Shown: piece after piece, positions 43,926 to 51,352 of the stretch | Layout: each line of letters begins with the position of its first letter | Numbering within the stretch: the first letter of the stretch is position 1 | From: Paenibacillus athensensis | GTDB lineage: Bacteria; Bacillota; Bacilli; Paenibacillales; NBRC-103111 | Assembly (NCBI RefSeq): GCF_004514475.2 | Contig: NZ_MYFO02000015.1 | Coordinates: forward strand, 62,001 to 126,000 | Direction of reading: 5' to 3' | DNA: 64,000 nt | The notes under the pieces: generated by a model | What the model saw: only the letters and a program-made list of their open reading frames with translations | What the model was told of the DNA's origin: nothing | The model's database searches: none | Program-made: the position numbers and the translations under genes

Positions 43926-44843
43926 CTAGCGAATAAACGATGCATAGGTGATCTCCCTGAAGCGCTCCTTCCAGGGGGATCGTACCTGTAGCTTCCTCCA
44001 AATGTCTTCGGCGGTTTGAATGCAGACGGCTTGAACAACCTGAGCATACTCCATACAGCCGGAGCTATTTACAGCCTCTATATATTCTTGTTCATTTTTG
44101 ATTACATGCTCCAAGGGAAGATTACCTTTATAAAATTCGCGTAATGGATTGTAGGGATTGCTATTCGTGGAAAGCAGATAGATGGCCGGAAGGGTACGTC
44201 TTTTTAAATGCAGATCACTTTTAAGCCGATATTGAAGCAAGTCGTTGATATCACTTTGAACCTGATGAATAATGCCAATACAATCAGCCAAGTCATTAAT
44301 TTGCTCAAGCAGCTCCTTCGAGCATTCCAAGGAAAAGCACCCCATAAAACAAGCGAGCTTGAAGATGGAGCCGGATTTTTCGCGAGTTACGGTTAAATAA
44401 TCCTCTACGGTCGATGTCGTATTGTACAAATCCTTATGTTGTCCATTAATTGATCTCGCTATGATTTTGCTAATTTCCGAGAACGTTTTTGCGTGTATAG
44501 CGTGTTCTCCGAGCTCTCCGATAAACCCAACGAAAAATGCTAAAACTGCGTTTAAGGCGGTCGCATGGGAGCATTGCATCCAAGGCTTGTTTATTTGGTC
44601 TTGATCCTGCAGGTCATCCAAAATATCTGATGATAAGATAACCAGCTCCGTCGCGGCCGCAAATCTGTAAATCTCAGGAGAGTCCCCACCCAGCATATAG
44701 TGGGTACATAATACAATATCTGACCAAGCTTTGTTTTTGGGCTCAATTTCTGCGATGAAGGATTTCAACATATCATTTAAGGCTTTTTCTTGGAAATGGT
44801 CATCGACAATGCGATACATATGCTGTAGTACCTCGTGTTTCAT
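43926..44843 (-). CDS. comQ: ComQ-type isoprenyl transferase
   Basis: AGGAGGAAC selects ATG 44843 (MKHEVLQ) rather than the longer frame. The 305-residue product is a polyprenyl-synthase-fold protein with the first Asp-rich motif DDLQD (residues 76-80, within LSSDILDDLQDQDQ) and a second Asp-containing block QVQSDINDLLQ. This is followed by KSDLHLKRRTLPAIYLL, as recalled for ComQ of Bacilli. ComQ cleaves and prenylates the Trp of ComX using geranyl or farnesyl diphosphate. Usually comX overlaps the end of comQ; here the downstream space is the convergent hybrid kinase gene and contains no comX, so any substrate must be encoded elsewhere. Confidence 0.82.
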   Translation of the reverse strand: MKHEVLQHMYRIVDDHFQEKALNDMLKSFIAEIEPKNKAWSDIVLCTHYMLGGDSPEIYRFAAATELVILSSDILDDLQDQDQINKPWMQCSHATALNAVLAFFVGFIGELGEHAIHAKTFSEISKIIARSINGQHKDLYNTTSTVEDYLTVTREKSGSIFKLACFMGCFSLECSKELLEQINDLADCIGIIHQVQSDINDLLQYRLKSDLHLKRRTLPAIYLLSTNSNPYNPLREFYKGNLPLEHVIKNEQEYIEAVNSSGCMEYAQVVQAVCIQTAEDIWRKLQVRSPWKERFREITYASFIR

Positions 44844-44977
44844 GCCTGTTCCTCCTGTTTCGTTCAAATTAGCTGCGTCGTATGCAGGTATTTGGGAAAA
44901 ATAACTTTTTTAGAAAATATTATTTTTTTGTAACAAAAACGCAATTGCATGCGTCTGGTTATCTAGGAGGGGATTAA

Positions 44978-45382
44978 ATGAAAACTTTTGCACTGTCAAT
45001 GATGTTATTCATTTTGTTGGTTCCAGTTTGGGGCTGCAATAGCGAATCGATGAATACAAACATCTCTGAGAAAATAACGATGCCAAAGGAAATAAAAGTT
45101 AAATTCGGAGATGGCAATGAATTCACCTTGCCGGATCAAGCAACCATTGAGAAGGTTGTCGGTGAGATTAAATCCATGAGCTTTGAGCCTATAGAAATTC
45201 CCGATTCTGTTGGCCAGAACTTTACTTTACTACTTGGGAACGGCATAGAATACAGCAGCGCTGGTTATTTAAAAGTGAATAAAGCCTATTATAAGGCACA
45301 GGATAAAACAATCGTTGTTAATTTAGACAACTACCTCGTAGCCTTAGGCAAGGAACAAATACCTGGTTTGCTTGGTAGATAA
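44978..45382 (+). CDS. Probable lipoprotein of unknown function
   Basis: CTAGGAGGGGATTAA precedes ATG 44978. The 134-residue product has a signal peptide with a possible lipobox (LVPVWGC, Cys20). A small domain of alternating strands follows (KEIKVKFGDGNEFTLP, FTLLLGNGIEYSSAG, DKTIVVNLDNYL). It is divergent from comQ and convergent with the C39-like gene. No family recognised. Confidence 0.65.
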   Translation: MKTFALSMMLFILLVPVWGCNSESMNTNISEKITMPKEIKVKFGDGNEFTLPDQATIEKVVGEIKSMSFEPIEIPDSVGQNFTLLLGNGIEYSSAGYLKVNKAYYKAQDKTIVVNLDNYLVALGKEQIPGLLGR

Positions 45383-45383
45383 A

Positions 45384-45417
45384 GGAGAGGTGCCGCATGA
45401 GCACCTCTCCTCTTTTT
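45384..45417. terminator. Bidirectional terminator between convergent genes
   Basis: GGAGAGGTGC (45384-45393) pairs perfectly with GCACCTCTCC (45401-45410), loop of 7, then TCTTTTT on the plus strand. It ends the lipoprotein gene and possibly the convergent gene. Confidence 0.85.
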
Positions 45418-45419
45418 CA

Positions 45420-46553
45420 CTAAGGCTTTACTTTTACAGTTTCATTCCATGAGAGCTGCGGTAAGTAGATGTACACGTCTTTGGGTGTTGAGTTCCATGT
45501 ATCATGTACAATGACGTATCTGTACCATTTAAAGTTTTCCGTGGATTCTTGATATTCTTCGAAACCCACTCCCGTCATATCGTGATTCGAATAGGTTGCA
45601 TCCCCAACAACATTGATGATATCAGGTCGGTTTGCATTGATTTCTGTTTTATGATCCGTGAAGCTGGCGGAATTTCTGGTTACAGATACCGTATAGCCGC
45701 GGTCAGACCAAAACTTTTTCATACCATTAACGCGGTCGTCCCAGCCAGTTGCTCCACTCGAATTTGTATTCATATATGTCGAGCTTGCCAATACATCGAT
45801 TAAAGTGTCAGAGGTGGTTGTGCTTTGGAGCAGGTTGGTGTAGCCCTGAGAATATCTGTAGTACCAGATAATGTTTGAGAAGCTGGTAGGGCTACAGCCT
45901 TTTCGCCAAGAAAAGTCTGGAACTGTAGAAATAATTTTGGAGGAATAGCTCACAACAGAATTAATTCCAACTGTAGGAGCTGACAATAAGCCAACCTCCG
46001 CACCATCAAGCCCTGTTTCCGGCGCTTTTTTAGAACCATTTAATGAGCCGTTGGATTTCAGATTTGTCTTATTTTTAGATGCATGCTCACGGATGTCATA
46101 ATACGTATCGTCCCTCTTTTTTATGAAATACTGTGTAGGGCCTACATATAAGGCTTTTTCGTTCTTTTGTATGGATACATAGGGGCTAACGCCTTCACGG
46201 GCCGATTCAATGACGACCGGCGAATCCTCGGCACTAACCACTACATAACCAGCAGCACCTGCTGCGTTAGTAATATCAAACAGGAACGAAGTGATCTCAT
46301 CCTCAAAATCAAACAAAGGGAATTGGTAGGTGATGCTGGCAGATTGCCATGCTTCAAATCCATTTTGACTTACAACATTAACATACTTTTCCGCTGCTAG
46401 CAGGGCATTATGCTGCAATTCTTTAAATTGAGATTTGGATAACACATTCCCGGCTGGAGCAGCAGAAAAAGCGGATACAGGCGAAACTGCTGCGATCAAA
46501 ATCATGGCTACCAAGGTTAACCACATTTTCTTTACGTTCACTCTTTGCACCAT
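45420..46553 (-). CDS. Secreted C39/C10-like papain-fold protein
   Basis: ATG 46553 (MVQRVNVKKMW) is the probable start; a longer frame has no ribosome site. The 377-residue product has a signal peptide ending SAFSA. A propeptide-like region carries GYVVVSAEDSPVVIESAREG, similar to the pro-domain of streptopain-type proteases. The catalytic-type block is WRKGCSPTSFSNIIWYY, followed by a probable His in SNHDMTGVGFEEY and HDTWNSTPKDVYI. This matches the Cys-His arrangement of C39-like papain folds. The protein may be an extracellular protease or a non-catalytic relative. Direct repeats upstream (46674-46704) suggest control by a regulator, possibly the ComA-type protein. Confidence 0.68.
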   Translation of the reverse strand: MVQRVNVKKMWLTLVAMILIAAVSPVSAFSAAPAGNVLSKSQFKELQHNALLAAEKYVNVVSQNGFEAWQSASITYQFPLFDFEDEITSFLFDITNAAGAAGYVVVSAEDSPVVIESAREGVSPYVSIQKNEKALYVGPTQYFIKKRDDTYYDIREHASKNKTNLKSNGSLNGSKKAPETGLDGAEVGLLSAPTVGINSVVSYSSKIISTVPDFSWRKGCSPTSFSNIIWYYRYSQGYTNLLQSTTTSDTLIDVLASSTYMNTNSSGATGWDDRVNGMKKFWSDRGYTVSVTRNSASFTDHKTEINANRPDIINVVGDATYSNHDMTGVGFEEYQESTENFKWYRYVIVHDTWNSTPKDVYIYLPQLSWNETVKVKP

Positions 46554-46673
46554 CCTAATATTGTAGTTGATAAAATTCGCACATTGACTACTGGCCAGAA
46601 GTTCAATTTGCACAATTATTAATATATTCCATTTTTTGATAGATTGGTATAGGTTGTTTGAAATTTGCATAAA

Positions 46674-46704
46674 TCGCGCAATGCCGTTTCGCTATTCGCG
46701 CAAT
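46674..46704 (-). promoter_or_regulatory. Tandem direct repeats upstream of the C39-like gene
   Basis: TCGCGCAAT occurs at 46674-46682 and 46696-46704, 22 bases apart (about two helical turns), 120-150 bases upstream of the C39-like start. The reverse complement ATTGCGCGA resembles half of a ComA box (TTGCGG) only loosely. Confidence 0.45.
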
Positions 46705-46777
46705 TTTCTATTTATGTATTGGTGAAGCGGGATATGAGCGTGATATTCTATCATTCAGAGCAAATTTTCAGTTGAGC

Positions 46778-47413
46778 CTATGATTGCTGATACATACTTT
46801 TCAAAAATTTTTCTAATGCTTCGGCACGTGTCTGCACACCCATTTTTTCATAGATTTTCCTCAAATAATTATCGACAGTACGTTTGCTCATATGAATATG
46901 CTCAGCGACCTGCTCAAGCGTAGCACCTTTGAGCAAGAGGTTCATGATATGAATTTCCTCTTGATCAAGAACAAAGCTTTCGGTTAGAGCTGAAGTATCT
47001 ACATGGGCTTGATGATAAAGGGAAAAAGGAAGCATGGAATGGTTGTCCAAAATACAGTTGACCATATTTTTAATCGTCCTGGTGCTGGATTCCTTTGAGA
47101 GAACCCCACTTAGCTTCAGCTCAATAGATTTATTGATAATGTCAGTAATATCGATTCCTGTAAAGATAACAATACGTATATCCGGGTAGCTGCTCTTGAT
47201 TTGAGCAGCTACTTCAATACCGGATTGATCGGGAAGCCGATAGTCCAGAAAGATGAGGTCGGGCCGGTTTGAGGATACCTCCTTCATACATTGGCTGGCG
47301 CTACCCGCAATCCCGATTACCTCAATACCCTCGATATCCTCCAGCAATGCTTTGGTGGCGTTTGCGACTAAAGGATGATCGTCGACTACCAAGGCTTTTA
47401 CGAGTTTGGTCAT
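46778..47413 (-). CDS. ComA-type NarL/LuxR-family response regulator
   Basis: ATG 47413 lies 10 bases after GGGGGG. The 211-residue product has a receiver domain (acidic pair DD at 11-12, phospho-acceptor Asp57 in IFLDYRLPD) and a C-terminal LuxR-type helix-turn-helix (LKGATLEQVAEHIHMSKRTVDNYLRK). Length and layout match ComA (about 214 residues), the partner of ComP. Its gene is the only NarL-type regulator in the window, and the ComP-type kinase is the only HisKA_3 kinase, so the two probably form a pair although they are 8 kb apart and on opposite strands. Confidence 0.82.
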   Translation of the reverse strand: MTKLVKALVVDDHPLVANATKALLEDIEGIEVIGIAGSASQCMKEVSSNRPDLIFLDYRLPDQSGIEVAAQIKSSYPDIRIVIFTGIDITDIINKSIELKLSGVLSKESSTRTIKNMVNCILDNHSMLPFSLYHQAHVDTSALTESFVLDQEEIHIMNLLLKGATLEQVAEHIHMSKRTVDNYLRKIYEKMGVQTRAEALEKFLKSMYQQS

Positions 47414-47537
47414 ATGTGGTGAACCCCCCTGTATTCCGCGAAAAATAACAACACAATGCCGCCCCCTTCTTTTATCTTATATTCTACATATAGCATCATA
47501 TGAAATTATTTGTAAACTGTTCTGCTAGGTTTGAATA

Positions 47538-47627
47538 CCCCTAAAAATTTTTAGGGGGTTATTTTGCTTCTTTTCAGCCCTCAAATATTTTTGGGAGTAC
47601 AAGCAAGGGAATTTCTTCGTATATAAT
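47538..47627 (+). promoter_or_regulatory. Tandem palindromes and -10 of the 55-residue peptide gene
   Basis: CCCCTAAAAATTTTTAGGGG (47538-47557) is a perfect 20-base palindrome; a second, imperfect copy CCCTCAAATATTTTTGGG is at 47578-47595, centres 39 bases apart. TATAAT is at 47622-47627 with no TTGACA-like -35, so the sites sit near -47 and -86, as expected for an activator. Confidence 0.6.
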
Positions 47628-47701
47628 TTGCTTCAAAGCAGGAGCTGCTTTGAAGCTTGAAAATGGATCAGAAGCATTCATTTAAGGAGGGAGTTACAAC
47701 G

Positions 47702-47869
47702 ATGTTTTACTGGCAGACAGGAGTGGTGATTTTCATAGCGATTATAGTTATCTTTCCTGTAATTCTGGAGTATCGAAAGCTCAATAAATACTCTACTGGA
47801 AATGATGCTGCACATGACAAAGCAAGCGCATCAAGAGTTAATTACAGTAAAAATGGTTGTAATTTTTAA
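47702..47869 (+). CDS. 55-residue single-span membrane peptide
   Basis: AAGGAGGGAG precedes ATG 47702. The peptide starts MFYWQTGVVIFIAIIVIFPVI, one hydrophobic span from residues 8 to 22, followed by a basic patch (EYRKLNK) and a polar tail with a near-terminal Cys (YSKNGCNF). Its promoter carries tandem palindromes and lacks a -35 element, so its expression is probably activated by a cargo regulator such as the ComA-type protein encoded beside it. It might be a membrane effector, a small regulatory peptide, or a bacteriocin-like product; no family is recognised. Confidence 0.6.
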   Translation: MFYWQTGVVIFIAIIVIFPVILEYRKLNKYSTGNDAAHDKASASRVNYSKNGCNF

Positions 47870-48016
47870 AGGAAAGCCGCGAGCATGGCCTGAAAACCTG
47901 ATATTAAAGGAATGCTTGATTTGAGTTTACAACTAACCACTGAATGACAACACCGATTACGTGATAACTAAGCTTTTTCCTCACCATATGGTGTTGCCAT
48001 GTGAGGAGGCAATGGT

Positions 48017-48172
48017 ATGTTGTATTCTTTGTCGTATGCAGTATCCAAAAATAAGCTTTTGATAAACCCTCACCGGTTATATCTACCAACCACACAACAA
48101 AATTCAAATTGGGATTTTGCCGCAATGAAGCGCTGGTATGCGCTGCGGCAAAGTCCTTTTTGTATTCTCTGA
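48017..48172 (+). CDS. Possible 51-residue peptide gene upstream of the sigma-like gene
   Basis: GTGAGGAGGC gives a good ribosome site for ATG 48017. The product ends NWDFAAMKRWYALRQSPFCIL and has no recognised family. An inverted repeat TTTGCCGCA/TGCGGCAAA (48116-48124 and 48144-48152) followed by GTCCTTTTT lies within it, so the stretch may instead be a terminator region. The rest of 47870-48262 shows nothing else. Confidence 0.3.
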   Translation: MLYSLSYAVSKNKLLINPHRLYLPTTQQNSNWDFAAMKRWYALRQSPFCIL

Positions 48173-48262
48173 AGCTGCACCCCAACGTTTATTAGGAAGT
48201 GTCGGTTGCCGCTCTCCTCCCTCTGTTTTGGTTTACCAACAAACCAGAACGGAGGGACGAAT

Positions 48263-48682
48263 ATGAAAAAAATCAATTTGCGGAACGTGTATCCTTCAAT
48301 CAAAGCGGATACGTGGGTCGAAGTGAACGATGAGATAGCGGAAGAAATTCACCGCTTCGATAAAGCTGAAAATGCCTACAGGCTTCGCACATACCGTCAT
48401 CAGGCATATTACTCGCTTGATCGAGAAGACGGAATTGAGCATGACGTTCTATTTCGGCTCATTACCCCGGAAGAATATTACGAACGGAAGCTGACGAGCC
48501 AACAATTGTACGAAGCGCTGTGCCAACTGTCGGAGAAGTCCTCTCGACGAATCTACGCACACTTTTTTCTCGGAATGAGCAAAGTCCAAATTGCGGCAGC
48601 CGAGCAAGTGGACGAGCGAGCGGTTCGCACATCGATTGAGCGCGGGTTGAAGCAAATGTCGCAATTTCTAAAAAATATGTGA
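48263..48682 (+). CDS. Sigma-70 region 4-like ICE regulator
   Basis: CGGAGGGACGAAT precedes ATG 48263. The 139-residue product has an N-terminal part (YPSIKADTWVEVNDEIAEEI, then RTYRHQAYYSLDREDGIE) seen in small sigma-factor-like proteins of conjugative elements. It ends with a helix-turn-helix like sigma region 4 (GMSKVQIAAAEQVDERAVRTS). It probably regulates the transfer genes. It marks the return from cargo to ICE backbone. Confidence 0.75.
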   Translation: MKKINLRNVYPSIKADTWVEVNDEIAEEIHRFDKAENAYRLRTYRHQAYYSLDREDGIEHDVLFRLITPEEYYERKLTSQQLYEALCQLSEKSSRRIYAHFFLGMSKVQIAAAEQVDERAVRTSIERGLKQMSQFLKNM

Positions 48683-48817
48683 TCAATCATCGCCTGCCGG
48701 TTCCGAATTTGCCCGAAAAATGAATAGGTAGATAGAAGCGCTTGTCCTTTTGGGGCGGCTGGTTTGACATTCTTGAAGCGACCAGTCGCCCATTATCTAA
48801 GAGAGGAGCCTAGTAGT

Positions 48818-49228
48818 ATGATGAACCCTACTCAGTTTCACGACGCACAGCATGAAGATTTCTACTATCGGATGCTGCATGAACGAAATTGCAGCGACGC
48901 ATACCATCGGGCGCTGTTTTATACGCTCGGCATTTCCCAAGAAACTCGCAAGCATATCCGCGATTTATTTGATTTTTCTCATGGGGGCATTAAGCCAGAG
49001 GGACTTGCGGCTTCTTGGCAAACGGGCAGCACCGTGCGCATCTGTCGCCTCGCCTTCAATCTGTGGAATGGTTGGACGGAGGAAGGCGCAGAACGCTACT
49101 CCGCTCCAAACGAGTTGTTTGCATGTGGCTACGCCCCTTATTTTTTTGAAGCTATCCACCTTCGTTATCCAGAATTTTGCCGTAGTCATGATCAGATTTT
49201 GAAACGGCGGACGGAGCAGATTCGCTAA
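48818..49228 (+). CDS. DUF6075-like ICE protein
   Basis: GAGAGGAGCC precedes ATG 48818. The 136-residue product has the pattern MMNPTQFHDAQHEDFYYRML, IRDLFDFSHGGIKPEGL and SVRL-like helices ending in a region rich in aromatic residues (GYAPYFFEAIHLRYPEFC). From memory it matches DUF6075, a family limited to Firmicutes mobile elements. Function unknown. It lies between the sigma-like gene and the wall-hydrolase gene of the backbone. Confidence 0.7.
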   Translation: MMNPTQFHDAQHEDFYYRMLHERNCSDAYHRALFYTLGISQETRKHIRDLFDFSHGGIKPEGLAASWQTGSTVRICRLAFNLWNGWTEEGAERYSAPNELFACGYAPYFFEAIHLRYPEFCRSHDQILKRRTEQIR

Positions 49229-49260
49229 ATGACCGCTTGTGACGGGAGTGGAAACGGATA

Positions 49261-51222
49261 ATGAAGAAAATCAAAATGAGGGCTGTGGTAAGGGACATCA
49301 AACGGTTGGACAATCTCCCTAAAGTAATTGAGCGGCAGGCAGATCATGACAAAGCGCATGGTCAAACTCCCGAAGCATATGCAAAGCATCGCTCCGAATC
49401 GACCATGAAGAAAATGGTGCGACCTCAAATGGGAATGAGCATCCGTGTGAGCAGCAGATTGATTCAACTAATTCTTAAAAAGCAGGCGTTACCGAACGGT
49501 ACTCGTGTTGTGGGAGTCCCCCCCGTTGACACGAAGCCTGAGCCTTCGATTACGCCAACATTGCGGCAAGCACGCAGGGTTCGTCTTCGTAAGCCGATTG
49601 ATGGCAAATATCTCTTGCGTTCAGATCAACAATCAGGAGAACAACGCTTCATACGGAGCCGGGCCAATGCCCGGCTTTCTCATCGTTCAAGCGATAGGTA
49701 TCCTGTTGCGGCCACGAAGCAGAACGTTAAACTATCCGGGAAAAAGACACGCGCCGCCGCGCCATCGCATTTTGCAAATATACGAGCGCCTCGTCTTAAT
49801 GCGCTCGTGTCTGAACTAGCAGGTCAAACGATCAAGCGGAAAGAGCGAACGTTAAAAGTATTGTCGCCGTTTATCAAAACGGGGCAGCGGCTGGGACAGG
49901 CTAAAAACGATGTTCGCGCGAAGCCGAAAATGAATGCCGTCGAGACAGCTAAACGGGCTACTCAAATGGCGATGGCGACACGCCGTACACTTCAAAGGGC
50001 GCAAATTGCTGCAAGACTGAATCTTCGTATTATTAAAATGGTTGTAAGAGCCGCTGCGATGTTTGTCAAAGGACTGGCGGCGCTTTTGGGGGTCAGCAGT
50101 ACAGTGATCGTATTGCTGTGCATAATGATGGCGATAGCTGCCGTCATTTCCTCTCCATTTGGTATTTTCGTATCCGGAGAAAATAAGGATGCTGATGTAA
50201 AGCCGCTTCCTCGAATCGTTCAGGAGTTGGACGCTGAATTTGAGGCAAAGCTGCGAGAAATGCAGCAGTCCGCTGGAAACGTAGACCGGGTGGAGATTCA
50301 TTATACTGATAGCGCAGACAACACGAGAATCGATAATTGGGCGGACATTATAGCCGTCTTTGCTGTAAAGACAGTCACGGATACCAAGAACGGAATGGAT
50401 GTAGTTTCACTTGATGCTACAAGAATCGGTATCATCCACGAGGTATTTTGGGAGATGAATCAGTGGGAATCCCATGTTGAAATGATTGAACATAAGGAAA
50501 CAGTTACTGTCCAGCATAAGGACGGAAGCTATAGCGAAGAGACGACGACAAGCTACGAGCACATTTTGCATATTACTATTAATAGTAGAACCGCGGAGCA
50601 ACAAGCAGAGGCATACCATTTTACAAGCGAGCAGATGGATTTGATGAAGGAAATGTTGTCGGCAGAGTTCCGACCGATGATGTTTGCAATACTAGGCAAA
50701 GAAGCGGACAATGGCTTAACGCCGAAGCAACTTGAATTGGTTCAACAGCATTTGCCTGAGGGCGAGTTGGGCAGTGAGGCCGTTAAATTGGCGCTGACTC
50801 GTTTAGGCGATCCGTACAGCCAACCGAAGGCTGGTCAGGACAACTTTACGGATTGTAGCTATTTGGTTCAGTGGGTCTATCGGCAGTTTGGCATTTCCTT
50901 ACCGCGAACTGCGGCGGAGCAGGCTCGATATTTGCTGGAAAACGGACTGACGATCAACTTTGCCGAGTTGGCGCCGGGCGATCTGATATTCTGGAGCTAT
51001 GAGCAAAATGGACGATTCATGAACATCTCGCACGTGGGCATATATGCCGGCAACGGCAAGGTTATCGATGCCTCATCCAGTAGGGGCCAGGTGATGTATA
51101 GGGATTTGTTTGACAGGAATAAGCAAGTGCTATTTGGGGGTATACATAATGAAGTCCAAAAAATAAATGAATTAACTATCCTTTCCACAGATAAAGGGGC
51201 TGTCCGAAAAGTCAATTTGTGA
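49261..51222 (+). CDS. Membrane-anchored NlpC/P60 hydrolase of the conjugation machinery, C-terminus altered by a MITE
   Basis: GGGAGTGG lies upstream of ATG 49261. The 653-residue product has a long basic cytoplasmic N-terminal part (1-270), a membrane helix at about 275-300 (LAALLGVSSTVIVLLCIM), an extracellular linker, and an NlpC/P60 domain with catalytic Cys near 532 (DCSYLVQWVYRQFG) and His near 591 (ISHVGIYAGN). Such CD1108-type proteins open peptidoglycan for the transfer channel. The last nine codons and the stop lie inside a 151-bp MITE (51196-51346), so the original end has been replaced; the catalytic domain is intact. Confidence 0.82.
   Translation: MKKIKMRAVVRDIKRLDNLPKVIERQADHDKAHGQTPEAYAKHRSESTMKKMVRPQMGMSIRVSSRLIQLILKKQALPNGTRVVGVPPVDTKPEPSITPTLRQARRVRLRKPIDGKYLLRSDQQSGEQRFIRSRANARLSHRSSDRYPVAATKQNVKLSGKKTRAAAPSHFANIRAPRLNALVSELAGQTIKRKERTLKVLSPFIKTGQRLGQAKNDVRAKPKMNAVETAKRATQMAMATRRTLQRAQIAARLNLRIIKMVVRAAAMFVKGLAALLGVSSTVIVLLCIMMAIAAVISSPFGIFVSGENKDADVKPLPRIVQELDAEFEAKLREMQQSAGNVDRVEIHYTDSADNTRIDNWADIIAVFAVKTVTDTKNGMDVVSLDATRIGIIHEVFWEMNQWESHVEMIEHKETVTVQHKDGSYSEETTTSYEHILHITINSRTAEQQAEAYHFTSEQMDLMKEMLSAEFRPMMFAILGKEADNGLTPKQLELVQQHLPEGELGSEAVKLALTRLGDPYSQPKAGQDNFTDCSYLVQWVYRQFGISLPRTAAEQARYLLENGLTINFAELAPGDLIFWSYEQNGRFMNISHVGIYAGNGKVIDASSSRGQVMYRDLFDRNKQVLFGGIHNEVQKINELTILSTDKGAVRKVNL
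49657..49680 (+). terminator. Terminator-like hairpin inside the hydrolase gene
   Basis: AGCCGGGC (49657-49664) pairs perfectly with GCCCGGCT (49669-49676), loop CAAT, followed by TTCT. It lies in the basic N-terminal part of the coding region. The T run is short, so termination would be weak. Confidence 0.35.
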
Positions 51223-51346
51223 TTTTAGAGCCCCACTTGAAGTAGCAAAATGCCCATAAAAAATGACCCCTTTCTCCACTTTACTGTGGATTTTGGGGTC
51301 ATTTTTGGGTTATACCCTATAGTACGATCTCTTTTCGGACAGCCCC
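51196..51346. mobile_element. 151-bp MITE with 16-bp terminal inverted repeats
   Basis: GGGGCTGTCCGAAAAG (51196-51211) is perfectly inverted as CTTTTCGGACAGCCCC (51331-51346). Inside lies a nested hairpin: AAAAATGACCCC/GGGGTCATTTTT (51259-51270 and 51295-51306) enclosing TCCAC/GTGGA. There is no transposase. The ends resemble those of IS elements beginning GGG(G)CTGTCC, so a full-length IS elsewhere probably mobilised it. No clear target duplication was seen. It sits at the junction of the ICE backbone and the AT-rich region D and supplies the last codons of the hydrolase gene; its hairpin may terminate transcription from both sides. Confidence 0.85.
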
Positions 51347-51352
51347 GATGTA

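Noticed and set aside
43835-44047. 70-residue minus-strand frame overlapping the 3' end of comQ, where comX normally lies
   Set aside because: It has no Trp and no ribosome site, and it lies antisense to the end of the hybrid kinase gene, so it is a shadow frame and not comX.
44880-44950. AT-rich runs upstream of the lipoprotein gene considered as a second copy of the 47538 palindrome
   Set aside because: The match to CCCTAAAAATTTTTAGGG is poor and not symmetrical.
47904-48185. 93-residue minus-strand frame in the gap before the sigma-like gene
   Set aside because: It has no convincing start site and mirrors the plus-strand 51-residue frame and its hairpin.
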